64,000 bases of DNA from GWE2-40-63 sp050179685 (GCA_050179685.1 JBFXEW010000027.1:5113-69112), one strand, 5' to 3'; positions 37,187-44,543 are shown, counted from the stretch's first letter. Numbers and translations: made by a program. The notes: generated by a model from the sequence alone, not told the origin.

Positions 37187-37468
37187 ATGATGACAACTTT
37201 TGAGAGAAATCCCCGGCCGCTGCTTAGTCAAAAGGCTTTAAACCAGATGCTAAAAACCCTTCAATCCCGGGTTATGTACGATGCCCGGCTTGCATCGCAA
37301 CTGCTTGTTTTTATGCAGGAGCATGGCCTGGCCCTGCCCGAAAGCCTTAGCGAAAGCAAACCAGCGCCCATACCGGTGAGTTTTGCCACAAAATCGGCAG
37401 CGCATCAGTTTAATAACCTGCGAAGCGCCTTTGAGGGTATTGCTGCGGTGGAACAGGTGATGGAATAA
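37187..37468 (+). CDS. Small hypothetical protein upstream of leuA
   Basis: A 93-residue frame with coding-like composition: charged, no signal or membrane segment, an N-terminal half predicted helical (LLSQKALNQMLKTLQSRVMYDARLASQLLVFMQEHG covers residues 12-47) and a Pro-rich middle. I recognise no family. It lies 67 bp before leuA on the same strand and could be co-transcribed. It is too long for a Leu attenuation peptide and has no Leu-codon run. The start may be either ATG at 37187 or 37190. Confidence 0.45.
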   Translation: MMTTFERNPRPLLSQKALNQMLKTLQSRVMYDARLASQLLVFMQEHGLALPESLSESKPAPIPVSFATKSAAHQFNNLRSAFEGIAAVEQVME

Positions 37469-37535
37469 ACCTTTTATTTTATGCCCGGCTTGTGCATGGG
37501 CCACAATTACTATGAATTAACTAAAACCAATACTA

Positions 37536-39029
37536 ATGGCTGCAGATAAAGTTTACATTTTTGATACCACCTTGCGCGACGGCGAACAAGTGCCCGGATG
37601 CCAATTAAACACCATTGAGAAAATCGAAGTGGCCAAAGCGCTCGAGGAATTAGGGGTCGATGTGATTGAAGCCGGATTCCCCATTTCGAGTCCCGGCGAT
37701 TTCAATTCGGTTGTTGAAATTTCAAAGGCGGTAAGTTCGCCCACCATCTGTGCGCTTACGCGGGCCGTAAAAAAGGATATTGAAGTGGCTGCCGAAGCCC
37801 TGAAATTTGCCAAACGCGGGCGCATCCATACAGGAATCGGAACGTCGTACTACCACATCAAATACAAACTCAATTCGAACGAAGACGAGATTGTGCAGCG
37901 TGCCATCGAGGCGGTTAAATATGCCCGTCGTTTTGTTGATGATGTGGAGTTTTATGCCGAAGATGCCGGACGTTCCGACAATGCTTTCCTGGCACGCGTT
38001 ACCGAAGCCGTGATTAAAGCCGGAGCTACGGTAATTAACATTCCCGATACCACCGGCTATTGCCTGCCTACCATGTACGGCGAAAAGATTGCCTATTTAA
38101 TGAATCATGTGCCCAACATCGACAAGGCGATTCTATCGACCCATTGTCACAACGATTTGGGCATGGCTACCGCCAACTCCATTATGGGTGTGATGAATGG
38201 TGCCCGGCAGGTTGAGGTTACCCTGAATGGCATTGGCGAGCGGGCGGGCAATACCTCGCTCGAAGAAGTGGTGATGACCTTAAAGAGCCATCAGGACCTG
38301 AATCTTTATACCGACATTCACACCAAAAAGATAATGAAGACCAGTCGGCTGGTTGCTTCGCTGATGAACATGCCTGTGCAGGCCAACAAAGCCATTGTGG
38401 GAAAGAATGCCTTTGCTCATTCATCGGGAATTCACCAGGACGGGGTCATCAAGAATCGCGAGAACTACGAAATAATCGACCCCAAAGAGGTGGGCGTGAA
38501 CGAATCGGAAATTATTCTGACTGCCCGCAGCGGACGGGCCGCCCTTAAACACCGGCTCGATATCCTGGGTTACAAACCCAATGGCGACCTCGATGCCATT
38601 TACGAACGCTTTTTGGAACTGGCCGACCAAAAGAAACAGGTGAACGACAACGATTTGGAGTTGCTGGTAAACCTCAATAAAAAGGGAAGCCGTAACATTA
38701 AACTCGACTACCTGCACATATCGACCGGTACAGCGCCCGAAACCATGGCCACCGTTCGCCTCGACATAAACGGCAACCTGCAATCGGCTACCGCAGCGGG
38801 CAACGGCCCTGTCGATGCCTCGTTTAACGCGGTAAAAGAAGTAGTAAAGCGCAAGCTGCATCTCGAGGAATTTTTAATTCAGGCCATCACCAAAGGAAGT
38901 AACGACCTGGGCAAGGTGCATGTGCAGGTAAAAAACGGTTCGGCCATTTATCACGGCTTCTCGGGCAGTACCAACATTCTAACAGCCAGTGTCGAAGCCT
39001 ATATCGATGCCATTGCCAAAATGCGCTGA
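37536..39029 (+). CDS. leuA: 2-isopropylmalate synthase
   Basis: Condenses 2-oxoisovalerate with acetyl-CoA, the first step of leucine synthesis. The 497 residues match the LeuA long form: a TIM-barrel domain beginning YIFDTTLRDGEQVPGCQL, metal ligands in STHCHNDLGMATAN and the GIGERAGNTSLEE block. A C-terminal LeuA-type allosteric domain (about residues 375-497) carries the leucine-feedback region. No leuB, leuC, leuD or ilv gene is nearby, so this copy stands apart from a leu operon. Confidence 0.93.
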   Translation: MAADKVYIFDTTLRDGEQVPGCQLNTIEKIEVAKALEELGVDVIEAGFPISSPGDFNSVVEISKAVSSPTICALTRAVKKDIEVAAEALKFAKRGRIHTGIGTSYYHIKYKLNSNEDEIVQRAIEAVKYARRFVDDVEFYAEDAGRSDNAFLARVTEAVIKAGATVINIPDTTGYCLPTMYGEKIAYLMNHVPNIDKAILSTHCHNDLGMATANSIMGVMNGARQVEVTLNGIGERAGNTSLEEVVMTLKSHQDLNLYTDIHTKKIMKTSRLVASLMNMPVQANKAIVGKNAFAHSSGIHQDGVIKNRENYEIIDPKEVGVNESEIILTARSGRAALKHRLDILGYKPNGDLDAIYERFLELADQKKQVNDNDLELLVNLNKKGSRNIKLDYLHISTGTAPETMATVRLDINGNLQSATAAGNGPVDASFNAVKEVVKRKLHLEEFLIQAITKGSNDLGKVHVQVKNGSAIYHGFSGSTNILTASVEAYIDAIAKMR

Positions 39030-39064
39030 TAAATGATAAAATAGTGGCAAAGATTTATCCTCTT

Positions 39065-39191
39065 TTGCCTTCCGGCCCTTACCGGAGGCAAGGCCACGCT
39101 TAAAACACCAGGTGCTACCCCGGATAGTCAGGTACCGGGGTGGTCCGGTGGCTTAACTTCGGTTAATGTTGTGTTTTCTTTTAGCTTTATG
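39065..39191 (+). ncRNA. Candidate structured RNA after leuA (several consecutive hairpins)
   Basis: Four stems precede the terminator. (1) TTGCCT-T-CCGG (39065-39075) with CCGGAGGCAA (39082-39091), 10 bp and one bulge. (2) An outer GCCAC (39093-39097) with GTGGC (39148-39152), enclosing (3) ACCCCGG (39117-39123) with CCGGGGT (39135-39141). (4) TTAAC-TTCG-GTTAA (39153-39166), a C(UUCG)G tetraloop that fixes the plus strand. A terminator follows at 39192. No protein frame or clear promoter of its own is seen, so it may be the leuA 3' UTR or an RNA processed from it. Confidence 0.5.
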
Positions 39192-39217
39192 CCTCCCCAA
39201 AGCGGGGAGGTTTTTTT
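39192..39217 (+). terminator. Terminator of leuA and the hairpin cluster
   Basis: Perfect CCTCCCC (39192-39198) and GGGGAGG (39204-39210) with a 5-nt loop, followed by T7. Confidence 0.92.
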
Positions 39218-39327
39218 CTTTACTCCCTTCCCCCGGGGCTACCCAAGCAATCAGGCTGGAGAACCAAAGCAAAGGGCCGGAATCCCCTAAGGTATTTCGT
39301 TTTATTTTGTAACTACAGATTTCCCAA

Positions 39328-39382
39328 CCGATGCGCATCGCTTTTAATCCGATGCGCATTGCTTTAAATCCGATGCGCATCG
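39328..39382. repeat. Three tandem 21-bp units, each with palindrome CGATGCGCATCG
   Basis: CCGATGCGCATCG at 39328 and 39370, and CCGATGCGCATTG at 39349, recur with an exact 21-bp period and T/A-rich spacers (CTTTTAAT, CTTTAAAT). Each core ATGCGCAT is a perfect palindrome. It lies between two convergent genes. The rest of 39218-39479 holds no supported gene; the short minus-strand frame across the array is judged doubtful. Confidence 0.85.
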
Positions 39383-39479
39383 GATGACAATTTTCACACG
39401 TGGAAATTTTTTTTTTCAAGGCAGGAAAATAAAATAAGCTCTTTTAGCGATAGATTATCTGTTGCAAAGCAATGCCGGC

Positions 39480-40163
39480 TTACTTCCAGCCCATTAAGGC
39501 CATCATGCGCTGAAATTCGGGGCCGGGTGCGGCACTAATGCTTACCGCCTGGCCGCTTATGGGGTCGATAAACTCCAGTTGCCGGGCGTGGAGCAGCATG
39601 TCGGTCATTTGCCAGCGCTCTTTAAAGAGCCGGTTTTGCTTGTTGCAGCCGTGCGGCCTGTCGCCAATAATGGGATGAAAAATGTGGGCAAAGTGCTTGC
39701 GCAACTGGTGCATTCGTCCGGTTTGGGGGCGGGCTTCGATGAGTGAATAGCGACTGGTGGGGAATTTCCCGAAAGGTACCTCGAGCTCTGCCCTTTGCAG
39801 GGTGGTAAAATGGGTAAGGGCCTCCTGAATTTTCCCCTTATCGTTGGTCAGCGGGTAGTCGATGGTGCCCTGGTCGGGAGTATGGCCCCGCACAATGGCC
39901 AGGTAAGTCTTTTTTACCTGGTTTTCGGCAAAAAGCTGCTGCATGCTGCTGTTGGCTGTTTCGTTCAGGGCAAAAAGCAGCACGCCGCTGGTTTTACGGT
40001 CGATGCGGTGACAGGGGAACACGTGGGTTCCCAACTGGTTGCGCAGTTCCTGCACGGCAAAAACGCGGGCCTCGTCGGCGTATTTCGACCGGTGTACCAG
40101 CAGTCCGCCTGGCTTGTTGATAGCCACCAGCTGGGCATCGCTATATATAATTTCGAGTGGCAC
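39480..40163 (-). CDS. RNA pseudouridine synthase, TruC-like
   Basis: A 227-residue RluA-family pseudouridine synthase. The catalytic motif is CHRIDRKTSGVLLFA near residue 50-64 with the essential Asp in HRID. The N-terminal IIYSDAQLVAINKPGGLLVHRS and the later ARPQTGRMHQLRKHFAHI are family blocks. It has no S4 domain, and the short length resembles TruC (pseudouridine 65 in tRNA), but tRNA versus rRNA target cannot be settled. It converges on leuA and is followed upstream by the two-component genes. Confidence 0.88.
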   Translation of the reverse strand: MPLEIIYSDAQLVAINKPGGLLVHRSKYADEARVFAVQELRNQLGTHVFPCHRIDRKTSGVLLFALNETANSSMQQLFAENQVKKTYLAIVRGHTPDQGTIDYPLTNDKGKIQEALTHFTTLQRAELEVPFGKFPTSRYSLIEARPQTGRMHQLRKHFAHIFHPIIGDRPHGCNKQNRLFKERWQMTDMLLHARQLEFIDPISGQAVSISAAPGPEFQRMMALMGWK

Positions 40164-40277
40164 GTGCTTCGGTTTTGCCTGCGAAGATAGGATTTTATGC
40201 CGCGAAAAAGTGCAGCAAAGGAAATCTTTAGGGAATTATTGTTGTCCGATAAAGGCTGTTAGTGAAGCCGCTGGTTT

Positions 40278-41006
40278 TTAGCCAAATAAATCTTTCAGCT
40301 TTTTGGCGTAGCGGCGGCTGATGATTACCGGTTCGTCGATGCCGGTAAGCTTGACCTGGTACGAGTAGTTAAACCATTTTTCGATGTGTTCAATGGCGTC
40401 GGTATTGATGATGGCGTTGCGGTGTACACGGCAAAAATAGGCTTCGGGCAGGCGCTCTTCCCACTCTTTCATCGATTTGGTAACCAGTCCTTTTACCCCG
40501 TTGTTACAGGTAATGTAGGTATAGTCGCCTTCGCTGCTAATGAGGGTGATTGAATTAATTTTCAGGAACTGAATCTTTGAGCCCACGGTGGTGAACAAAC
40601 GGTCGGTATAGTTCAGGGGTTCGGCAGCTTTGGTAGTGGTTTGGGTTTGAAGATGCATCCGCTCGAGCGATTTCTTGAGGCGTTCGGGGGTAACGGGTTT
40701 CATCAGGTAATCGAGGGCATTTATCTCGAAAGCACGCAGGGCGTATTCGTCGTAGGCCGTCACAAAAATTATTTTTCCCCCGAAACTCACCTGTTCCACC
40801 AGGTCGAAGCCGGTTTGCCCGGGCATCTGGATGTCGAGAAACACCACGTCGGGGTCGAGGCTTTCGATGGCTTTAATGGCCGAGGGCACATCTTCGGCTT
40901 CGCCCACCACCTGAACCTGCGGAATATCAGCCAACATGCCCGTCAAATCTTTCCGGGCCAGGCGTTCATCGTCAACCACCAGGGCTTTTATCAGGGGCTT
41001 ATCCAT
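40278..41006 (-). CDS. LytTR-type response regulator
   Basis: A 242-residue response regulator. The receiver domain (residues 5-120) has acidic pocket VDDERLARKD and phospho-acceptor Asp58 in VVFLDIQMPG. A LytTR DNA-binding domain fills about residues 140-240 (FCRVHRNAIINTDAIEHIEKWF is the core). It binds direct-repeat sites as a dimer in known members. It overlaps the sensor kinase gene by 8 bp, so the two form one unit. Confidence 0.93.
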   Translation of the reverse strand: MDKPLIKALVVDDERLARKDLTGMLADIPQVQVVGEAEDVPSAIKAIESLDPDVVFLDIQMPGQTGFDLVEQVSFGGKIIFVTAYDEYALRAFEINALDYLMKPVTPERLKKSLERMHLQTQTTTKAAEPLNYTDRLFTTVGSKIQFLKINSITLISSEGDYTYITCNNGVKGLVTKSMKEWEERLPEAYFCRVHRNAIINTDAIEHIEKWFNYSYQVKLTGIDEPVIISRRYAKKLKDLFG

Positions 41007-42069
41007 ACAGGTAAGGTTCTTTAATTTCGATGCGAACGCAACTATGGCTTTCGGCTTTCAGTACTTCAAAACGGTAATCGTCGCCGTAAGCGTTCTTTAA
41101 ACGTTTCTCCACATTGCTTAGTCCGGTTCCGGTGCCAATGGATTTGTTATGGGCGGCATCAATCCAGCTTCCCGAATTGCAGACTTCAATCATCAGGCCC
41201 ATGCCGGTTTTTTGGCTCGAGATGCTTATTTTTAAAGGCATGGTGCTGGTTTGCATGCCATACTTAACGGCGTTTTCCACAATGGGATGCATCAGGAAAC
41301 TGAGAATTTGCATATTACGCGTGTTGTCGGCAATGCGGTATTCAATCTCCAGTTTCTCTTCAAAGCGCTTCTTCTCGATGGAAAAATAGTGTTTCACCGC
41401 TTCGAGTTCACCGGACAGACTAACAAAAGTGGCATCTTTATGCAGCAGCGAGTAACGCAGGAACTCCGAAAGTTCGGTAATCATTTCCTTGGCGTAGGTT
41501 TTATTCTCGTCGACCAGCGCGCGGATGGAGTTCAGCGAATTAAATAAAAAGTGCGGGTTCAACTGGTAACGGAGCATTTCCATTTGTGCCTTTTGTGCCA
41601 GCATTTCGGCTTCGCGGGTGCGCTCCTTTTGCGTTTGCCAGTCCATGGCATATTTTATTCCAAAATACAGGGCACTCCAACTGGTAAGCAGGATGGTGAA
41701 CAGCCAACTGTATTTAATGAGCATGTTTGGCTGTAGCCGATGCCTGAGTTGTTCGGCGCCGTTTTCCCAGAAAAAGTGGCTAACATACATGTCGATGTAG
41801 GTCCAGGCAAGGGTGGCCAGGGCAGAACCAATAATTATTACCACCGGAAGCCAAAAGAGTTTTTCGATGCGTTCGTAAATTTTCCGATAGGGATAACGCA
41901 AGAGCGCCGATATGGTAAAACCCAGGATATAGGTGAGGGTATGCAACAGCAGGTTATTCAGGTCGAACTTGCGAATGTACGATACCAGAAGCGAATAAAA
42001 TATAAAGTAGGCGCTCCAACCGGTAATATGGAGTATCCAAAACAGTTTATAGCTGATTAGTTTTTGCAT
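40999..42069 (-). CDS. LytS-like sensor histidine kinase
   Basis: A 356-residue membrane kinase with four N-terminal transmembrane helices (about residues 9-30, 38-60, 73-95, 117-140), a short coiled coil and the His_kinase domain. The phospho-acceptor His is in RYQLNPHFLFNSLNSI near residue 174. ATP-binding motifs include PIVENAVKYG (N box) and GTGTGLSNVEKRL (G box). There is no periplasmic ligand domain, so the signal is probably sensed in the membrane. It pairs with the downstream LytTR regulator. Confidence 0.92.
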   Translation of the reverse strand: MQKLISYKLFWILHITGWSAYFIFYSLLVSYIRKFDLNNLLLHTLTYILGFTISALLRYPYRKIYERIEKLFWLPVVIIIGSALATLAWTYIDMYVSHFFWENGAEQLRHRLQPNMLIKYSWLFTILLTSWSALYFGIKYAMDWQTQKERTREAEMLAQKAQMEMLRYQLNPHFLFNSLNSIRALVDENKTYAKEMITELSEFLRYSLLHKDATFVSLSGELEAVKHYFSIEKKRFEEKLEIEYRIADNTRNMQILSFLMHPIVENAVKYGMQTSTMPLKISISSQKTGMGLMIEVCNSGSWIDAAHNKSIGTGTGLSNVEKRLKNAYGDDYRFEVLKAESHSCVRIEIKEPYLYG

Positions 42070-42402
42070 GGTCGATTAAATATAGGGCAATAATACCATA
42101 CTTGTCGCAAAATAAAAAGGAAAAGTTGATAAGCGGTCGTTTTTGCCGTTGAGTGGTTAAGGGGGCTTAATGCCTTGCTGTTGCTGCCTGTCAGCTTAGG
42201 GTGACTTAAAGGAGCGGAGTAAGGCTTATTTTTCTTGCTGCCTGAAACAGTGGGTTTCGACTTATGCAGGGTCCAAAAACCTGCATCGCTTTACCATTTT
42301 ATAGCCATTTATCGGTTCTGTTGGCCGTTTATCGAATTTTACTTTCATCGCTGATAAAACTTATTGAAATTTGATTCATCGTTAACATAAAAACATCGGA
42401 TT
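42070..42402. other. Gene-free stretch with candidate LytTR direct repeats
   Basis: Upstream of the histidine kinase (minus) and of a small membrane protein gene (plus). AAAGTTGAT (42122-42130) matches the LytTR half-site pattern fully and GCCGTTGAG (42145-42153) matches 8 of 9 positions. GCCATTTAT (42304-42312) and GCCGTTTAT (42324-42332) are a second direct repeat 20 bp apart. A hairpin ATGCAGG/CCTGCAT lies around 42263-42286. These are pattern matches only. Confidence 0.35.
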
Positions 42403-42594
42403 ATGAATATAGTTGCTTTATCAGTTTTAGGTCTTGGCTTTACTGCCGGTGTTTTGTTTACTACCCTTAACTCATCGCACATTAGCGAGGTTCCGAACGA
42501 TAAGACCGAAGAAATCAACGATACGCTCAAGGTAGAATCGAGCGATGCTCTGGAGCAAAAGGTGGTATTTATGAATGGATTATTTCTCTTTTAA
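42403..42594 (+). CDS. Small single-helix membrane peptide
   Basis: A 63-residue frame with a hydrophobic N-terminal helix (residues 1-21, MNIVALSVLGLGFTAGVLFT) and a short acidic tail. I recognise no family. Support that it is real: it fills an otherwise empty space, its composition fits a bitopic membrane peptide, and a plus-strand terminator follows at 42659-42685 that no other plus-strand gene would need. It lies divergent from the sensor kinase and might be a target of that system. Confidence 0.5.
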   Translation: MNIVALSVLGLGFTAGVLFTTLNSSHISEVPNDKTEEINDTLKVESSDALEQKVVFMNGLFLF

Positions 42595-42658
42595 AAGCAT
42601 TGAACCCTTAAAACCATTTACTATAATTTAATACGCAAAGCCTAAATTGGTTTGAGAG

Positions 42659-42685
42659 CAGCCGCCAGCTAAAGCGGCTGTTTTT
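42659..42685 (+). terminator. Terminator after the small membrane peptide gene
   Basis: CAGCCGC (42659-42665) pairs with GCGGCTG (42674-42680), followed by T5. The T tract is on the plus strand only. It overlaps the stop of the convergent gene at 42684. Confidence 0.8.
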
Positions 42686-43409
42686 ATTGATTGGTGGCTG
42701 CCTGTGTTTTATTTAATCTCAGGATAAAGGCCGCTAAGCCATAAGCAATGATAAGCACGCCGGCTGCAAATATTCCCCAGTGGAAATGTTGTGGCACAAA
42801 CAAGAGCGCATGTTCCATTACTTCGGCATTGGGGAGCAAAAATTCAGCCCACGAAAAGCGGCTGAGCATAAACTGCACGTAAGCCAGGGTAAACGACACG
42901 ATTACCACCAATGAGCCAGCAATAAACGCCAGCCATTCACGCGCCATAATACGGGTCTGGCGCAGGCGATCGGTAAAGTAACTGATGGCTGTGCCCAGGG
43001 CAATCATTAACAACGAAAGAATTACCGGGGCAACCACAGGGCCTACCCAGGTAGTGGGCAGCAGGAATAACACATCCCAGGTGAGTAATGATTCGGGCCA
43101 GTTGAGCAAGAGTTTTAAAAAGAGGTAGTAAAAAATATCCCACACAGCAAAGGTGAAGATAAAGTATCCAAATTGTTCGGTACGGGTTCTCCCGGCCAGC
43201 ACGCCAATGGCAATCAGCATGACCAGGGTGGCTGCTTCGCGAAGGATTTCGGTGAGGATTAGGGTAGGGCTCATGGGTTTAAGCGGAAAAGTAAAACCTT
43301 CGGGATAATACAGTTCACGCAGATAAACTACCACGGCACTTTCGAGAAGCCCCATGGCAATGCCAAAGATGAAGAGCCAGAGCAGGGTTTTATAGGTTTG
43401 TTTTTGCAT
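42684..43409 (-). CDS. Conserved hydrophobic membrane protein
   Basis: A 241-residue integral membrane protein with about six or seven helices and short, mostly uncharged loops. Features include the opening LLWLFIFGIAMGLLESAVVVYLREL, a cytosolic loop with LAGRTRTEQFGYF, and TTWVGPVVAPVILSLLMIA in the middle. I do not recognise the family. No neighbour on the same strand is close, so the role is open. A copy of the MITE-like repeat lies upstream of its promoter region. Confidence 0.72.
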   Translation of the reverse strand: MQKQTYKTLLWLFIFGIAMGLLESAVVVYLRELYYPEGFTFPLKPMSPTLILTEILREAATLVMLIAIGVLAGRTRTEQFGYFIFTFAVWDIFYYLFLKLLLNWPESLLTWDVLFLLPTTWVGPVVAPVILSLLMIALGTAISYFTDRLRQTRIMAREWLAFIAGSLVVIVSFTLAYVQFMLSRFSWAEFLLPNAEVMEHALLFVPQHFHWGIFAAGVLIIAYGLAAFILRLNKTQAATNQ

Positions 43410-43519
43410 GCTTACCCGTTTTAAATAAGAACGCAGCGATTAAGCGAATGTTTTTTGGTTGAGGCAGAAAACTTTGGGAAAGTTATATTGTGGGTTATAA
43501 ATAAAAAACCCCCGGTTGC

Positions 43520-43700
43520 TAATAACGTGAGTTCGACTTAAGAATATTCATCCCCCTAACCCCCTTCAAAGGGGGACAGTCCCATCTTAGGAAATAAAAT
43601 AATTTGGAAAATGTGTCCCCTTGAGGGGACTTTAGGGGTGAATTCAATTTCTTTTTAAATAATTTTCATTCTGTTTTTTTACATCGAACTCACGTTAATA
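43520..43700. repeat. MITE-like element, copy B (181 bp)
   Basis: Ends TAATAACGTGAGTTCGA (left) and TCGAACTCACGTTAATA (right) are inverted repeats with a perfect 14-bp core. The reverse complement matches copy A at 15978-16223 nearly base for base over its first ~70 bp and again at the far end. It lacks the ~65-bp middle segment of copy A. No frame of useful length. It accounts for most of the 334-bp gap between 43409 and 43744; the rest shows nothing. Confidence 0.85.
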
Positions 43701-43743
43701 GGATAAAAGCCAAGCGGGGATTTTTAATAAGGAAACTTTTGGT

Positions 43744-44121
43744 TTAATGGTGCTGGCATGAATGCCCGTGATCAGATGCGTGATCGTGGGGAGCACACAT
43801 AATCAGGGAGTCCTGAAGTTTGCCGTTCAGGTAGGCATCGATGGTTGTGTTTACATCGCCTTTGCAGCCCCTGATTACTTTAATATCGGACGAAACCAGC
43901 TTATTGTAGGCGCCCTGGCCCATATTTCCGGCAAGCATCAATTCAACGCCCATGGTTTTAAGGTCGTTCACAATGTTCGATTTGCATCCACAGCCTTGCA
44001 GCGAGGGTACATTTTCTTGTTTCATTACCTGATTATTTTCTACCGTAAGTACGGTAATATACTCACAGTGTCCAAAGTGGTCGTCCACCTGATTGTTTCG
44101 CGTTGGGATTGCTATTTTCAT
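43744..44121 (-). CDS. NifX/NifB-like (dinitrogenase iron-molybdenum cofactor family) protein
   Basis: A 125-residue protein of the small FeMo-cofactor-binding-like family, also found in non-fixing anaerobes. It opens MKIAIPTRNNQVDDHFGHC, with the conserved DDHFGH. It has a CGC motif (SLQGCGCKSN) and a C-terminal Cys/His-rich tail (CAPHDHASDHGHSCQHH) that may bind metal. The frame opens 21 codons earlier, but the ATG at 44121 matches the family. It starts 4 bp after the DUF134 gene, so they form an operon. No nif genes are nearby. Confidence 0.88.
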   Translation of the reverse strand: MKIAIPTRNNQVDDHFGHCEYITVLTVENNQVMKQENVPSLQGCGCKSNIVNDLKTMGVELMLAGNMGQGAYNKLVSSDIKVIRGCKGDVNTTIDAYLNGKLQDSLIMCAPHDHASDHGHSCQHH

Positions 44122-44125
44122 TTTA

Positions 44126-44413
44126 TTATTTATTAAGTTGTTTTTCAATTTTAATGGCCTTACCCAGAATAAGGGCTTCAGCAATTTTCTTATGTGCCGA
44201 ACTGATGATGCGTCCGAAGGTTTGCCGCGAAACTTTCATCTTTCGTGCAGCCTCTTCCTGATAATTGCCTTCGAGGTCGGCCAGGCGGATTGCTTCGTAT
44301 TCATCCAGTTCCAGGATTATTTCATCGATTTGGGTCATGGGGATGCCAGCCGGCTTGTAATAGGTAATTTGCGGGCTACCTTCGATGGTTCGATGACACT
44401 TTAATCTGGGCAT
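44126..44413 (-). CDS. DUF134 DNA-binding protein
   Basis: A 95-residue protein of the DUF134 family. It opens MPRLKCHRTIEGSPQ and carries a sigma-70 region-4-like helix-turn-helix (LDEYEAIRLADLEGNYQEEAARKMKVSRQTFGR spans residues 38-70). Family members often sit beside NifX-like genes, as here, and are presumed regulators. The start at 44413 is inside one of two identical palindromes (44408-44452), which suggests autoregulation. An in-frame ATG at 44446 also exists but lies outside the conserved start. Confidence 0.88.
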   Translation of the reverse strand: MPRLKCHRTIEGSPQITYYKPAGIPMTQIDEIILELDEYEAIRLADLEGNYQEEAARKMKVSRQTFGRIISSAHKKIAEALILGKAIKIEKQLNK

Positions 44414-44452
44414 ATGCTCTATAAATTTATTGGCAAATATAAGCATATGCCC
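44408..44452 (-). promoter_or_regulatory. Paired GGGCATATGCT / AGCATATGCCC operator-like sites
   Basis: A perfect 11-bp inverted repeat (44408-44418 and 44442-44452) whose arms each contain the palindrome GCATATGC. The centres are 33 bp apart, about three helical turns. The inner site covers the DUF134 start codon, and the AT-rich spacer could hold the promoter. Likely the DUF134 protein's own operator. Confidence 0.6.
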
Positions 44453-44487
44453 AAAATAAACAATAGCAGTTTTGAAATATTAAGGCA

Positions 44488-44518
44488 TAAAAAAAGCCAT
44501 CAGTAACAACTGATGGCT
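44488..44518 (-). terminator. Terminator of the ppiD-like gene
   Basis: A perfect 10-bp stem, AGCCATCAGT (44495-44504) with ACTGATGGCT (44509-44518), and a tetraloop. On the minus strand it is followed by a T tract. Confidence 0.9.
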
Positions 44519-44543
44519 CAAATATTTTAATGGGCCTAAGCGA

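Noticed and set aside
39153..39419. Minus-strand frame of 88 codons with three MRIG-type heptads over the palindrome array
   Set aside because: Its repeats are simply the DNA palindromes read in frame, it crosses the leuA terminator and has no promoter box. Kept only as an alternative in the array finding.
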